Assembly: GCA_017307955.1 (NCBI GenBank)
Contig: JAFKFV010000011.1
Span: 62,001-126,000, forward strand
Length of the DNA stretch: 64,000 nt
From: Allobosea sp.
GTDB taxonomy: Bacteria > Pseudomonadota > Alphaproteobacteria > Rhizobiales > Kaistiaceae
Direction of reading: 5' to 3'
Both the position numbers and the translations under genes were made by a program. Shown piece after piece: positions 26,108-33,425 of this stretch. The notes under the pieces were generated by a model. The model searched no databases. It was given only the letters and a program-made list of their open reading frames with translations, and was not told the DNA's origin. Each line of letters opens with the position of its first letter. Position 1 is the first letter of the stretch.

Positions 26108-26880
26108 GGGCGCGGGCATGCGCCACCATCGCGGCCGCTTTCGTGCTGGCGGCGTGCCTTGCCGTGCCGGCGCGGGCCGAGCGGCTGGTCGTCGCCGCCT
26201 CCACCGATCACGTCCGGATCTCGTCGAGCTTCACCGGCACCAGTCTCGCCGTCTTCGGCGCCATCGAGCCGGACACGGGCAGCGTCGACCGCGCGCTCTA
26301 CGAGGTGGTCGTCGTCGTGCGCGGACCGGACGAGACGCTGGTGACGCGGCGAAAGGATCGCGTCGCCGGCATCTGGCTCAACCGCGCGGCGCGCACCTTC
26401 GCCGACATGCCGTCCTTCTACGCCGTCAGCGCCTCGCGGCCGCTCTCAGAGATCGCCGATGCGGCGACGCTCCGCCGCTACGAGATCGGGCTTACCCATC
26501 TCGATTTCGGCCCGGCCGATCGCGGCGACGACAGTCCGGAGGAGGCAGCGTTCCGCGCGGCCTTCGTGCGGCTCAAGGAGGACGCCGGCCTCTATCGGGA
26601 GACGCCGTTCGGCGTCACCTTCCCGGGCACCGCCGTCTTCCAGTCGAATATCGAGCTGCCGGCCAATGTGCCGGTCGGCTCCTACCGCGTCTCGGTCTTC
26701 CTCTTCCGCGACGGCGCCATGCTGACCACCAACGGCGCCGATTTCTCGATCGCGAAATCCGGCTTCGAGCAGTTCACCTTCACGCTCGCCAAGACGAACG
26801 GCATCGTCTACGGCCTCATCTGCGTCGCGCTGGCGCTTCTGACGGGATGGCTCGCCGGCGTGCTCTTCCGCCGCGATTGA
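26104..26880 (+). CDS. TIGR02186 family membrane-anchored protein
   Basis: A 258-aa protein with a signal peptide (AFVLAACLAVPARA), a beta-rich periplasmic domain beginning RLVVAASTDHVRISSSFTGT, and one C-terminal membrane helix (GLICVALALLTGWLAGVLF). It belongs to the family known as TIGR02186, found next to TSUP exporters in Rhizobiales. GTG start overlaps the exporter's stop, pointing to a partner role, for example as an accessory subunit. The role has not been shown experimentally to my knowledge. Confidence 0.8.
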   Translation: MRARACATIAAAFVLAACLAVPARAERLVVAASTDHVRISSSFTGTSLAVFGAIEPDTGSVDRALYEVVVVVRGPDETLVTRRKDRVAGIWLNRAARTFADMPSFYAVSASRPLSEIADAATLRRYEIGLTHLDFGPADRGDDSPEEAAFRAAFVRLKEDAGLYRETPFGVTFPGTAVFQSNIELPANVPVGSYRVSVFLFRDGAMLTTNGADFSIAKSGFEQFTFTLAKTNGIVYGLICVALALLTGWLAGVLFRRD

Positions 26881-26883
26881 GGT

Positions 26884-27090
26884 TCACGGCCGCGGCTTCG
26901 GGCGGAAGCGACGGCGATAGTCGCGCGGGGTCATGCCGCGCAGCTGCATGAACTGGCGATTGAAATTGGCGAGCGAGCGATAGCCCGCAGCCGCCGCCAA
27001 AGCCTGGATGCTTTGCTCCCCGCCCGAAAGCCGCGCCGCCGCGGTCGGATCGGGCAGACGTTCGAGAAGGGGCCGCAACTGGCACCTCAT
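26884..27090 (-). pseudogene. Remnant of an AraC-family regulator (DNA-binding end only)
   Basis: 68 codons encode only the second half of an AraC/XylS DNA-binding domain: IQALAAAAGYRSLANFNRQF, then MQLRGMTPRDYRRRFRPK. The ligand-binding half and the first helix-turn-helix are missing; sequence upstream of 27090 does not continue the family. Normal members are 250-300 aa. It faces away from a phytanoyl-CoA dioxygenase remnant, a pairing (AraC next to PhyH) that is common when both are intact. Confidence 0.6.
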
Positions 27091-27203
27091 GGCACCGGCA
27101 ACGCCATGATAGCATCGGAAATGGCCGGGCAACGACAACATCCCGGGGCTGGCCGCCGCTAGTCTTGCTGCATGCCCGCATCCGGGCCAGGAGGGAGACC
27201 ACC

Positions 27204-27637
27204 ATGCAGATCGCCGCCAGGCGCGACAGCCATCCGACCACCGAGTCCGCCGAGCAGTTGAAGGACAGCATTTCGACGACTGGCTGAAGACGCAGCCGGC
27301 CGACCGCGACCCGATGCATCCCGACATGACCGGGCTTGAGGCGGTCAATATCGCCATGGAGGCCGGCGACCTCCTGATCTTCAATTCGCTGCTCGCCCAT
27401 GGCGTGCGGCCCAACCACTCCGACGGCCGCGTGCGCATGGCGCAATATATCGCCATGCAGCCGGCGGAATGGGACAATGAGGCCGAGCAAGCCGAGCGTG
27501 TCCGGCTCTGGCGCGAGCAGGATCACCCGCAGCGTCCTGCCTTTCCCGGCGATCCGCGCGAATGGGAGAAGAACAACGCCGCCGTCGCCGCGCTGACGCC
27601 GCTCGGCGAGAAGCTGCTCGGTCTCATGTCCTGGTGA
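27204..27637 (+). pseudogene. Phytanoyl-CoA dioxygenase family gene with internal deletion
   Basis: A good ribosome site (AGGAGGGA) and ATG at 27204 start MQIAARRDSHPTTESAEQLK, a PhyH-like N-terminus. After about 20 codons the frame is lost (stop near 27285). In another frame the C-terminal third resumes at about 27269 with HFDDWLKTQPADRDPMHPDM and continues to DLLIFNSLLAHGVRPNHSDG and VRMAQYIAMQPAEW. The LLAHGVRPN stretch holds the distal Fe-binding His; the HxD motif in the missing middle is gone. About 150-180 codons have been deleted, so no working enzyme is expected. Confidence 0.65.
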
Positions 27638-27657
27638 GGGTGCTAGGGTGAGCGGGG

Positions 27658-28212
27658 CTATTCGAGATTGGTGTGGTTGGCGCGCATCGCCTCGGGATCG
27701 ATGGCGAGCTTGTCGCGCAGCTTGAGGATCATCACCTCGAACAGCACGAACAGCGCGCCCTCGAACAGCGAGCCCATCGGCAGCACCGAGCTCTTCTTCT
27801 CGCCCTGGTCGTCGGCCATGGTCTGGGCGGGAATGGTCAGCACGTAATCGGCATAGGCGGCGCCGCGGCCCTTCGGCTGCGCGGTGATGAACAGAATGGT
27901 CGCGCCGGCCTTCTTGGCGACGTCCATCAGCGCCAGCGCGGTCGAGATCTCGCCGGGGCCGCAGGTGACGACGAAGAGATCGCCGGGGCCGACCGGCGGC
28001 GTCGTCATGTCGCCCTCGACCGCGACCTTGAGGCCGAGATGGTAGAGCCGCATGGCGAAGCCCATGATCTGCAGCCGCTCGCGGCCGCCGCCGAAGACGA
28101 CGGTCGTCTTCGCGCCCGCGATCATGTCGACGGCGCGATCGACGGCGGCATCGTCGATGCGCTCGAAAACGCCGGCGAGCTCCGAAAGGGCGGTGGCATA
28201 GAGGCTGGACAT
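27658..28212 (-). CDS. SIS-domain sugar isomerase (HxlB-like)
   Basis: A 184-aa protein made of a single SIS (sugar isomerase) domain, the size of 6-phospho-3-hexuloisomerase. Features: VVFGGGRERLQIMGFAMRLYHLG at about 38-60, GDMTTPPVGPGDLFVVTCGPGE, then TILFITAQPKGRGAAYAD. Typical HxlB has SGRS and SGSGET motifs; here they read FGGGRE and TCGPGE, so the substrate may differ. It may be a phosphosugar isomerase or sensor. No aldolase partner (HxlA) is nearby. Confidence 0.75.
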   Translation of the reverse strand: MSSLYATALSELAGVFERIDDAAVDRAVDMIAGAKTTVVFGGGRERLQIMGFAMRLYHLGLKVAVEGDMTTPPVGPGDLFVVTCGPGEISTALALMDVAKKAGATILFITAQPKGRGAAYADYVLTIPAQTMADDQGEKKSSVLPMGSLFEGALFVLFEVMILKLRDKLAIDPEAMRANHTNLE

Positions 28213-28301
28213 CGTTTCTCCTTGGACGCCTCGTCGTTTGGCTCGGCCGCGCTGCGCGAGGCTCGCCGGCGGCCGGGTTCGCTGCGGCCCGGGCCTTCGC
28301 G

Positions 28302-28574
28302 TCAGCCCTTGCCGCGGCCGAGATTGAGCAGGCGGATGACCAGCCAGATCGGCACCACGATCACGGCGCCGAGCAGGAAATAGTTCCAGATCGAGCCGAT
28401 CGCGCCGAAGCCCATCGCCGAGATGCGGCGCACGAAGGCGACGGCGCGCTCCACGATGTCGGCCGGCGAGACGCCGAGCGCCGAGAGCACGATGCCGACG
28501 ACGAAGGAGAGGACGACGAGGCGCAGCAGGACCTGTGCCGGCGATCCGCCCATGAAGCGCTGCAAACCGTTCAT
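28302..28574 (-). CDS. Small membrane protein (DUF6460-like)
   Basis: A 90-aa protein with two hydrophobic helices: VLLRLVVLSFVVGIVLSALG and GSIWNYFLLGAVIVVPIWLV. The segment between them (DIVERAVAFVRRISAMGFGA) is amphipathic. It resembles a small integrase-like-named but membrane-bound DUF6460 family common in Hyphomicrobiales; function unknown. ATG at 28574. Confidence 0.62.
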   Translation of the reverse strand: MNGLQRFMGGSPAQVLLRLVVLSFVVGIVLSALGVSPADIVERAVAFVRRISAMGFGAIGSIWNYFLLGAVIVVPIWLVIRLLNLGRGKG

Positions 28575-28608
28575 CCTGCCGTTCCCCGTGCGAATCTGAG
28601 CATCGCCA

Positions 28609-29103
28609 TCATAGCTGAAACCGGTAGAACTTCGTGTCGACCGCCATGCGCGGGAACGACGCGGGCAGCTCCCCTTCGGCGATCTCGACGAAGCCGTTCT
28701 TCTCGTAGAAGCGATGCGCCGCCAGGAAGCGGCTGGTGGTGCCGAGCAGCACGGTCCGGAGCCCGGCCGCTTTCGCATGGGCGATCAGCATGTCGAGAAG
28801 GCGTCGCGCAGTGCCGTCGCCCCGGTGTTCGGCCGCCACGAACATCTTGCGCAGCGCCGCCATGCCGTCGCCGATGTCGCGGAGCCCGATCGTGCCGACC
28901 ACGCTGCCATCCGCGGCCTCGGCCACCCAGAAGCCGCCGGCGCCGGTCTGGTAGAAGTCCGGGATGGCCTGGAGGTCCGGCTGGTCCTCGTAGCGGATGG
29001 GGACGCCGAACTCCGCCTGCTGGATCGGCACGATGACGGCGGCGACGCCCTCGGTATCGGCGGGGCGGAAGGGGCGGACGAGAGGCGGGGCGGCGGGTTC
29101 CAT
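28609..29103 (-). CDS. GNAT family N-acetyltransferase
   Basis: A 164-aa acetyltransferase. The acetyl-CoA site is seen at KMFVAAEHRGDGTARRLLDM (motif A, usual R/Q-x-x-G-x-G/A) and the C-terminal part ends HRFYEKNGFVEI, standard for the fold. Target unknown. AGGAGG stands before the ATG at 29103; the longer frame upstream lies antisense to the ligase gene and is not used. Confidence 0.85.
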   Translation of the reverse strand: MEPAAPPLVRPFRPADTEGVAAVIVPIQQAEFGVPIRYEDQPDLQAIPDFYQTGAGGFWVAEAADGSVVGTIGLRDIGDGMAALRKMFVAAEHRGDGTARRLLDMLIAHAKAAGLRTVLLGTTSRFLAAHRFYEKNGFVEIAEGELPASFPRMAVDTKFYRFQL

Positions 29104-29135
29104 GCCGTCCTCCTGCGCCGCCGCGGCGGGCCTTG

Positions 29136-30944
29136 TCAATCGCGGGTGGCGAGCAGCGCTTCCAGCGTCTCGATCCGGTCGGCCTCGCGCGGCGGCTTGT
29201 CCCAGCGGAGGCGGGACACGCGCGGAAAGCGCATCGCGACCCCGCTCTTGTGCCGCGTCGAGCGCTGCAGGCCCTCGAAGGCGACCTCGAGCACGAGCCC
29301 TTTCTCCGCCTCGTGCACCACCTCGCGCACCGGTCCGAAGCGGTTGATCGTGTTGCGGCGCACGAAGCGGTCGATCTCGGCCAGTTCCTCGTCGGTGAAG
29401 CCGAAATAGGCCTTGCCGACCGGCACCAGCTCGGCGCCGCCCTCGGTCTCCTTCCAGACGCCGAAAGTGTAGTCGGAATAGAAGGACGAGCGCTTGCCGT
29501 GGCCGCGCTGCGCATACATGAGCACGGCGTCGACGGTGTGCGGATCGCGCTTCCACTTGAACCACGGACCCTTGGGCCGGCCCGGCTCATAGACCGAATC
29601 CCAGCGCTTCAGCATCAGCCCCTCGATGATCGGCACCGGCGGCATGCCGCGCTTTTCGGCGAGATCGTCGAGCGTGTCGTAGGGGACCAGTGGCGAGAGG
29701 TCGATGCGCTTGGCGAGCGAGGTCGCGACGAGGTCCTCCAGCCGCTGGCGCCGCTCGCGAAAGGGCAGGGTCCGGAGATCCTCGCCGCGGTCGACGAGGC
29801 AGTCATAGGCGCGGATGAAGGCGGGGTGGCTGGCGATCAGCTTGCCCGAGACGGCCTTGCGGTTCAGCCGCTGCTGCAATTCGGAAAAGCTGCCCGGCGT
29901 GATCGCCTCGCCCTCGCGCCGGCCGACGAGAAGTTCGCCGTCGATCGCGCCCTCGATGTCGAGCGCCTCGATCATGTCGGGGAAGGCGTCGCCGATATCC
30001 TCGCCGGTGCGGGTGTAGAGGCGTCTTACGCCGCCCTCCGACACTGCCTGGACGCGAATGCCGTCCCATTTCCATTCTGCGGCATAGGCATCCGGCGTGA
30101 TGCGCGCGAGGTCGTTCTCCTCCAGCGGCTGCGCCAGCATCACCGGGCGGAACGGCGCCAGCGCGGCGGAGGAGGGCTTCTCGCCGCGGCCTTCCAGCCA
30201 GGCGAAGAGATCGGCATAGGGCGGCACCAGCCCGTGCCAGAGTTCCTCGATCTCGTTCACTTCCTTGCCGCCGATATCGGCGAGCGCCTGCTTGGTCAGC
30301 CGCGCCGACACGCCGATGCGAAGCCCGCCGGTGACGAGCTTCAGCAGCGCCCAGCGCCCGGTTGCGTCGAGCGCATCGAGGAACTCCGCCACCCGCCGCG
30401 GCCCCTCGCTGCGCGACGACGCGGCGATTGTCTCGACGACGGCGGAGAGCGACGGGGTGTTGCGGCGCGACTCGGCGGTGCGCCCTGGGTAGGCGGCGGT
30501 ACCCCCGTCTCCAACTCTCCCCCACAAGGGCGGAGAGGGCAGGTCCGAGACCGTGACGGGCATCCTCGACGGGGCCGGGACGGCCGCAGCGCTAAAGCCC
30601 TCCCCCCTTGTGGGGGAGGGTTGGGAGGGGGGTACCGCCCGTGGCGAAGACGACGATGTTCCCGCCCCCTCCCGCCGGTGCCAGACCAGCGCGATCGTTT
30701 CCGCGAGGTCGCCGACATAATCGTAGGAATACGCGAACAGGACCTCGTCCATCTGCTCGGCGACGAGCGCGCGCAGCATGGCCGGTTTCACGGCCGGAAG
30801 GTCGAGATCGCCGGTCAGCGCCGCCAGCGCCCAGCCGCGGTCGGGATCCGGCGTCGTGCGGAAATAGTTGGCGAGCAGCGTCAGCTTGGCGTTGCGCGAC
30901 GGCGTCAGGATCAGGCGGTCGAGGAGATCGGCGAAGCGTTCCAT
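29136..30944 (-). CDS. ATP-dependent DNA ligase (ligase-associated repair set) with repeat insertion
   Basis: A 602-aa ligase of the type NCBI names cisplatin damage response ATP-dependent DNA ligase. The N-terminal DNA-binding domain occupies about 1-260, and the adenylation domain starts with the nucleotidyl lysine K292 in EWKWDGIRVQ; motif IV is EGLMLKR and motif V is WFKWKRDP; a C-terminal OB domain follows. Family length is about 530-550 aa. The excess is at residues about 103-160, where an inverted repeat is translated as low-complexity peptide (PSQPSPTRGEG and LPSPPLWGRVGDGG) in the linker before LSAVVETIAASS. The reading frame is kept. Partners are the exonuclease, helicase and PdeM genes at 32.2-36.8 kb. 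Confidence 0.9.
   Translation of the reverse strand: MERFADLLDRLILTPSRNAKLTLLANYFRTTPDPDRGWALAALTGDLDLPAVKPAMLRALVAEQMDEVLFAYSYDYVGDLAETIALVWHRREGAGTSSSSPRAVPPSQPSPTRGEGFSAAAVPAPSRMPVTVSDLPSPPLWGRVGDGGTAAYPGRTAESRRNTPSLSAVVETIAASSRSEGPRRVAEFLDALDATGRWALLKLVTGGLRIGVSARLTKQALADIGGKEVNEIEELWHGLVPPYADLFAWLEGRGEKPSSAALAPFRPVMLAQPLEENDLARITPDAYAAEWKWDGIRVQAVSEGGVRRLYTRTGEDIGDAFPDMIEALDIEGAIDGELLVGRREGEAITPGSFSELQQRLNRKAVSGKLIASHPAFIRAYDCLVDRGEDLRTLPFRERRQRLEDLVATSLAKRIDLSPLVPYDTLDDLAEKRGMPPVPIIEGLMLKRWDSVYEPGRPKGPWFKWKRDPHTVDAVLMYAQRGHGKRSSFYSDYTFGVWKETEGGAELVPVGKAYFGFTDEELAEIDRFVRRNTINRFGPVREVVHEAEKGLVLEVAFEGLQRSTRHKSGVAMRFPRVSRLRWDKPPREADRIETLEALLATRD
30496..30638. repeat. Palindromic repeat inserted in the ligase coding region
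   Basis: Left arm 30496-30538 and right arm 30598-30638 are near-perfect reverse complements of about 41 bp, both ending in GCGGTACC-type sequence on the outer side and containing CTCCCCCACAAGGG-type cores. The 59 bases between them are unique. Each arm resembles half of the repeat at 33254-33383 (same order: C-rich lead, AACYCTCCC, CACAAGG or GCAAGC, GGAGAGGG). The whole unit is read through in frame by the ligase gene. Confidence 0.75.
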
Positions 30945-31049
30945 GCTCCATAGGTATAGCTTTCAACCGCCGAGTGAAGGCGAAGCATGTGATCGCTTGC
31001 GGCCGCTAACGGCGCAGCTTACGTAAGGGGAGCCCGGCCGACGGTCGGG

Positions 31050-31197
31050 TCTCGTTCTCAGGGCGGGGTGAAATTCCCCACCGGCGGTAGGCAGGTCTCC
31101 TGCGAGCCCGCGAGCGCCTTGCGGTTCACGCCGCAAGGGTCAGCAGATTCGGTCGAAATCCGAAGCCGACGGTCACAGTCCGGATGGAAGAGAACAG
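31050..31197 (+). promoter_or_regulatory. FMN riboswitch (RFN element)
   Basis: All conserved blocks of the FMN aptamer are present in order: TCAGGGCGGGGTGAAATTCC, CCACCGGCGGTA, AGCCCGCGAGC, GGTCAGCAGATTCGGT, CCGAAGCCGACGGT and AGTCCGGATGGAAGAGAA. It precedes the RibN-type transporter gene, where it would shut down import when FMN is plentiful. It occupies most of the 340-base gap between the divergent ligase and ribN genes. Confidence 0.95.
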
Positions 31198-31203
31198 CAT
31201 GAC

Positions 31204-31240
31204 GGGCCGCCTCGCGCCGATGGCGCGGCGCGGCCCTTCG
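31204..31240 (+). terminator. GC-rich hairpin after the FMN aptamer
   Basis: GGGCCGC (31204-31210) pairs with GCGGCCC (31230-31236), and CGCGCC with GGCGCG inside it around a GAT loop. Only CTTCG follows rather than a clear T-run. It lies between aptamer and the ribN start at 31285, so it is the likely expression platform: a weak or Rho-helped terminator or a competing fold. Confidence 0.5.
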
Positions 31241-31284
31241 CGCGCTTGCCCTGATTTCGTGTTGTCCAATGTCGAGGGATCAAC

Positions 31285-32190
31285 ATGAGTCAGACCCTGA
31301 CCTCCCCCATGCCCGCGGCGCGGGCGCCTCTCTCCGGCGCGATCTTCATGATCCTTGCCGGTGTCGCCTTCGCCGGCGTCAACACGCTGGAGCAGGTCGC
31401 GACGACCCGGCTCGGCATGCCAGCGCCGACCGCCGCCTTCCTGCAATATCTCGTCGCGCTTCTCGCCGTGCTGCCCTGGGCGCTGCGGCGGGGCCTGCCG
31501 TCGCTTGCGACCCGCCGGCCCTGGCTGCAGGCGGCCCGCGTGCTGCTCGCCGCGCTCGGCGTCCAGGCCTGGGTCGCCGGCCTCGCCCATGGCGTGCCGA
31601 TCGGCCAGGCCGTGGCGCTGGTCATGACCTCGCCCTTCGTGGTGACGATCGGTGCCGGGCTCTTCCTCGGCGAGCGCGTCTCGGCCGAACGCTGGCTCGC
31701 GGTGACCGTCGGCTTCGCCGGCGGGCTCGTCATCCTCGACCCCTTCTCCGGGAGCTTCACGGCTGCGAGCCTCTATCCGCTCGCCGCCGCTGTCCTCTGG
31801 GCCGGTGTGTCGCTGATCCAGAAGCGGCTGCTCGCTGAAGATCGGCCCGAGGCGGTCGCGGCATGGCTGCTGCTCATGCTGGCGCCGGTCAATTTCGTGC
31901 TGGCACTGCCGGTCGGCATCGTGCTGCCGGACATGCATGGCTGGCTGGTGATCATCGCCGTCGGGGTGCTCACGGCGCTGGCGCAGGGCTTCCTGACGCT
32001 CGCCTATGCAAGGGCGGATGTCGCCTATGTGCAGCCCTTCGACCATGTGAAGCTGCCGCTCAACGTGCTCGCTGGCTGGCTCGTCTTCGGCTGGCTGCCG
32101 CCGAGCGGGCTCTGGCTCGGCGCGGCGCTCATCGTCGGCGCCTCGATGTTCCTGCTCTGGCGTGAGAGCCGGCCGGAAGGGTCAGCATGA
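31285..32190 (+). CDS. ribN: Riboflavin transporter RibN (EamA/DMT family)
   Basis: A 301-aa drug/metabolite transporter superfamily protein with ten predicted helices in two EamA halves (first half GAIFMILAGVAFAGVNTLEQ; second half LYPLAAAVLWAGVSLIQKRL). RibN proteins from rhizobia import riboflavin and are recognised by this fold behind an FMN riboswitch, exactly as here. GAGGGA precedes the ATG. Its stop lies 4 bp from the stop of the convergent exonuclease gene. Confidence 0.88.
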   Translation: MSQTLTSPMPAARAPLSGAIFMILAGVAFAGVNTLEQVATTRLGMPAPTAAFLQYLVALLAVLPWALRRGLPSLATRRPWLQAARVLLAALGVQAWVAGLAHGVPIGQAVALVMTSPFVVTIGAGLFLGERVSAERWLAVTVGFAGGLVILDPFSGSFTAASLYPLAAAVLWAGVSLIQKRLLAEDRPEAVAAWLLLMLAPVNFVLALPVGIVLPDMHGWLVIIAVGVLTALAQGFLTLAYARADVAYVQPFDHVKLPLNVLAGWLVFGWLPPSGLWLGAALIVGASMFLLWRESRPEGSA

Positions 32191-32194
32191 GGCG

Positions 32195-33217
32195 TCAGTC
32201 GCCCTCGTCCTCATAGCCGACGAGATGCAGCGGTCGCGCGCGGATGCCGGCAAGCGCACACCAGCGCACCAGCGCCTCCTCGCGGCCATGCGTCACCCAG
32301 ACCTCGCCGGGCGAAAGCTCGGCGATGGTCGTCGTCAGCTCGTCCCAGTCGCAATGGTCGGATATGACCAGCGGCAGCTCGACGCCGCGCTGCTTGGCGC
32401 GCTGGCGGATCATCATCCAGCCCGACGCGAAGGCCGGCACCGGATCGGGGAAGCGCCGCGCCCAGCGGTCGGCGAAGGCCGAGGGTGGTCCGACCACGAC
32501 GGCGCCGGCAAAGGCGGCCGCCTCGCCGCGCCTTCCATTGCCGAGCGTCGCCGGCGCCAGCGGGCCGAGATCGATGCCCTCCGCCTCATAGAGCGCGCAA
32601 AGCCGTTCCAGCGCGCCATGGATATAGATCGTCTCGTCATAGCCGGCCTCGCGCAGCCGCTTGATCACGCGCTGCGCCTTGCCGAGCGCATAGGCGCCGA
32701 CGAGATGGGCGCGCTCGGGAAAGGCGGCGAGCGAGGCGAGCAGCTTGGCGATCTCGTCGCCGTCGTCGGGATGGCGGAAGACGGGGAGGCCGAATGTCGC
32801 CTCGGTGATGAAGACGTCGCAGGCGACCGGCTCGAAGGGGAGGCAGGTCGGATCGCGCCGCCGCTTGTAGTCGCCCGAGACGACGATGCGGCAGCCGCCG
32901 CCCTCGACGGCGATCTGCGCCGAACCGAGCACATGGCCGGCCGGATGGAAGGTGACCTCGACATCGCCGACGCGCATCACCTCGCCGAGCTCGGCGATCT
33001 GCGTCGACCCCGCAAAATCCTCGCCGTAGCGGACTGACATGATGGCGAGCGTCTCGGCGGTGGCGAGCACGGCACCATGGCCCGACCGGGCATGGTCGGC
33101 ATGGCCATGGGTGATCAGCGCCCGCTCGACCGGGCGCACCGGATCGATATGGAAGCCGCCGAGCGGGCAATAGAGCCCGTTCTCATCGGGCGCGAGCAGG
33201 GCTTCGGGTCTGATCAT
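32195..33217 (-). CDS. Ligase-associated DNA damage response exonuclease (MBL fold)
   Basis: A 340-aa metallo-beta-lactamase-fold nuclease of the SNM1/beta-CASP-like kind (family TIGR04122). The metal site is THGHADHARSG (residues 36-46), and HPAGHVLGSAQ and SGDYKRRRD follow, as in mRNA 3'-end/artemis-type nucleases. ATG at 33217 is preferred over a TTG three codons upstream. In most genomes this gene sits directly before the ligase gene; here ribN lies between them on the other strand. Confidence 0.9.
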   Translation of the reverse strand: MIRPEALLAPDENGLYCPLGGFHIDPVRPVERALITHGHADHARSGHGAVLATAETLAIMSVRYGEDFAGSTQIAELGEVMRVGDVEVTFHPAGHVLGSAQIAVEGGGCRIVVSGDYKRRRDPTCLPFEPVACDVFITEATFGLPVFRHPDDGDEIAKLLASLAAFPERAHLVGAYALGKAQRVIKRLREAGYDETIYIHGALERLCALYEAEGIDLGPLAPATLGNGRRGEAAAFAGAVVVGPPSAFADRWARRFPDPVPAFASGWMMIRQRAKQRGVELPLVISDHCDWDELTTTIAELSPGEVWVTHGREEALVRWCALAGIRARPLHLVGYEDEGD

Positions 33218-33253
33218 GAGGCTCAAGATAGTGTGTGGGTGCGGCTGGAACAG

Positions 33254-33383
33254 CCCTCACCCCCGCCCTCTCCCGCAAGCGGGAGAGGGGGCGCTGGCAC
33301 TATCGACAGGTTCTACGGACCGATGCCTGAGCCCGGCACGGCGGACCCCCTCTCCCGCTTGCGGGAGAGGGTTGGGGTGAGGG
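33254..33383. repeat. Palindromic repeat pair in the exonuclease/helicase promoter region
   Basis: Left arm 33254-33289 and right arm 33348-33383 are inverted copies of about 36 bp with only a few mismatches. Each contains its own palindrome, CCCTCTCCCGC then AAGC then GGGAGAGGG. The 58 bases between are unique. It fills most of the 208-base gap between divergent genes. It belongs to the REP-like, GC-rich repeats scattered in many Rhizobiales genomes and is related to the element inside the ligase gene. Confidence 0.78.
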
Positions 33384-33425
33384 CCTTGCTCGACTTTGCC
33401 CATAGCACGTCCTACTTCTGTTCTC

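Noticed and set aside
30496..30638. Possible insertion sequence in the ligase gene
   Set aside because: Only 143 bp, no transposase and no clear target duplication; fits a REP-like palindromic unit instead.
33254..33383. CRISPR-like repeat array
   Set aside because: Only two copies in inverted orientation; no regular spacers and no cas genes.
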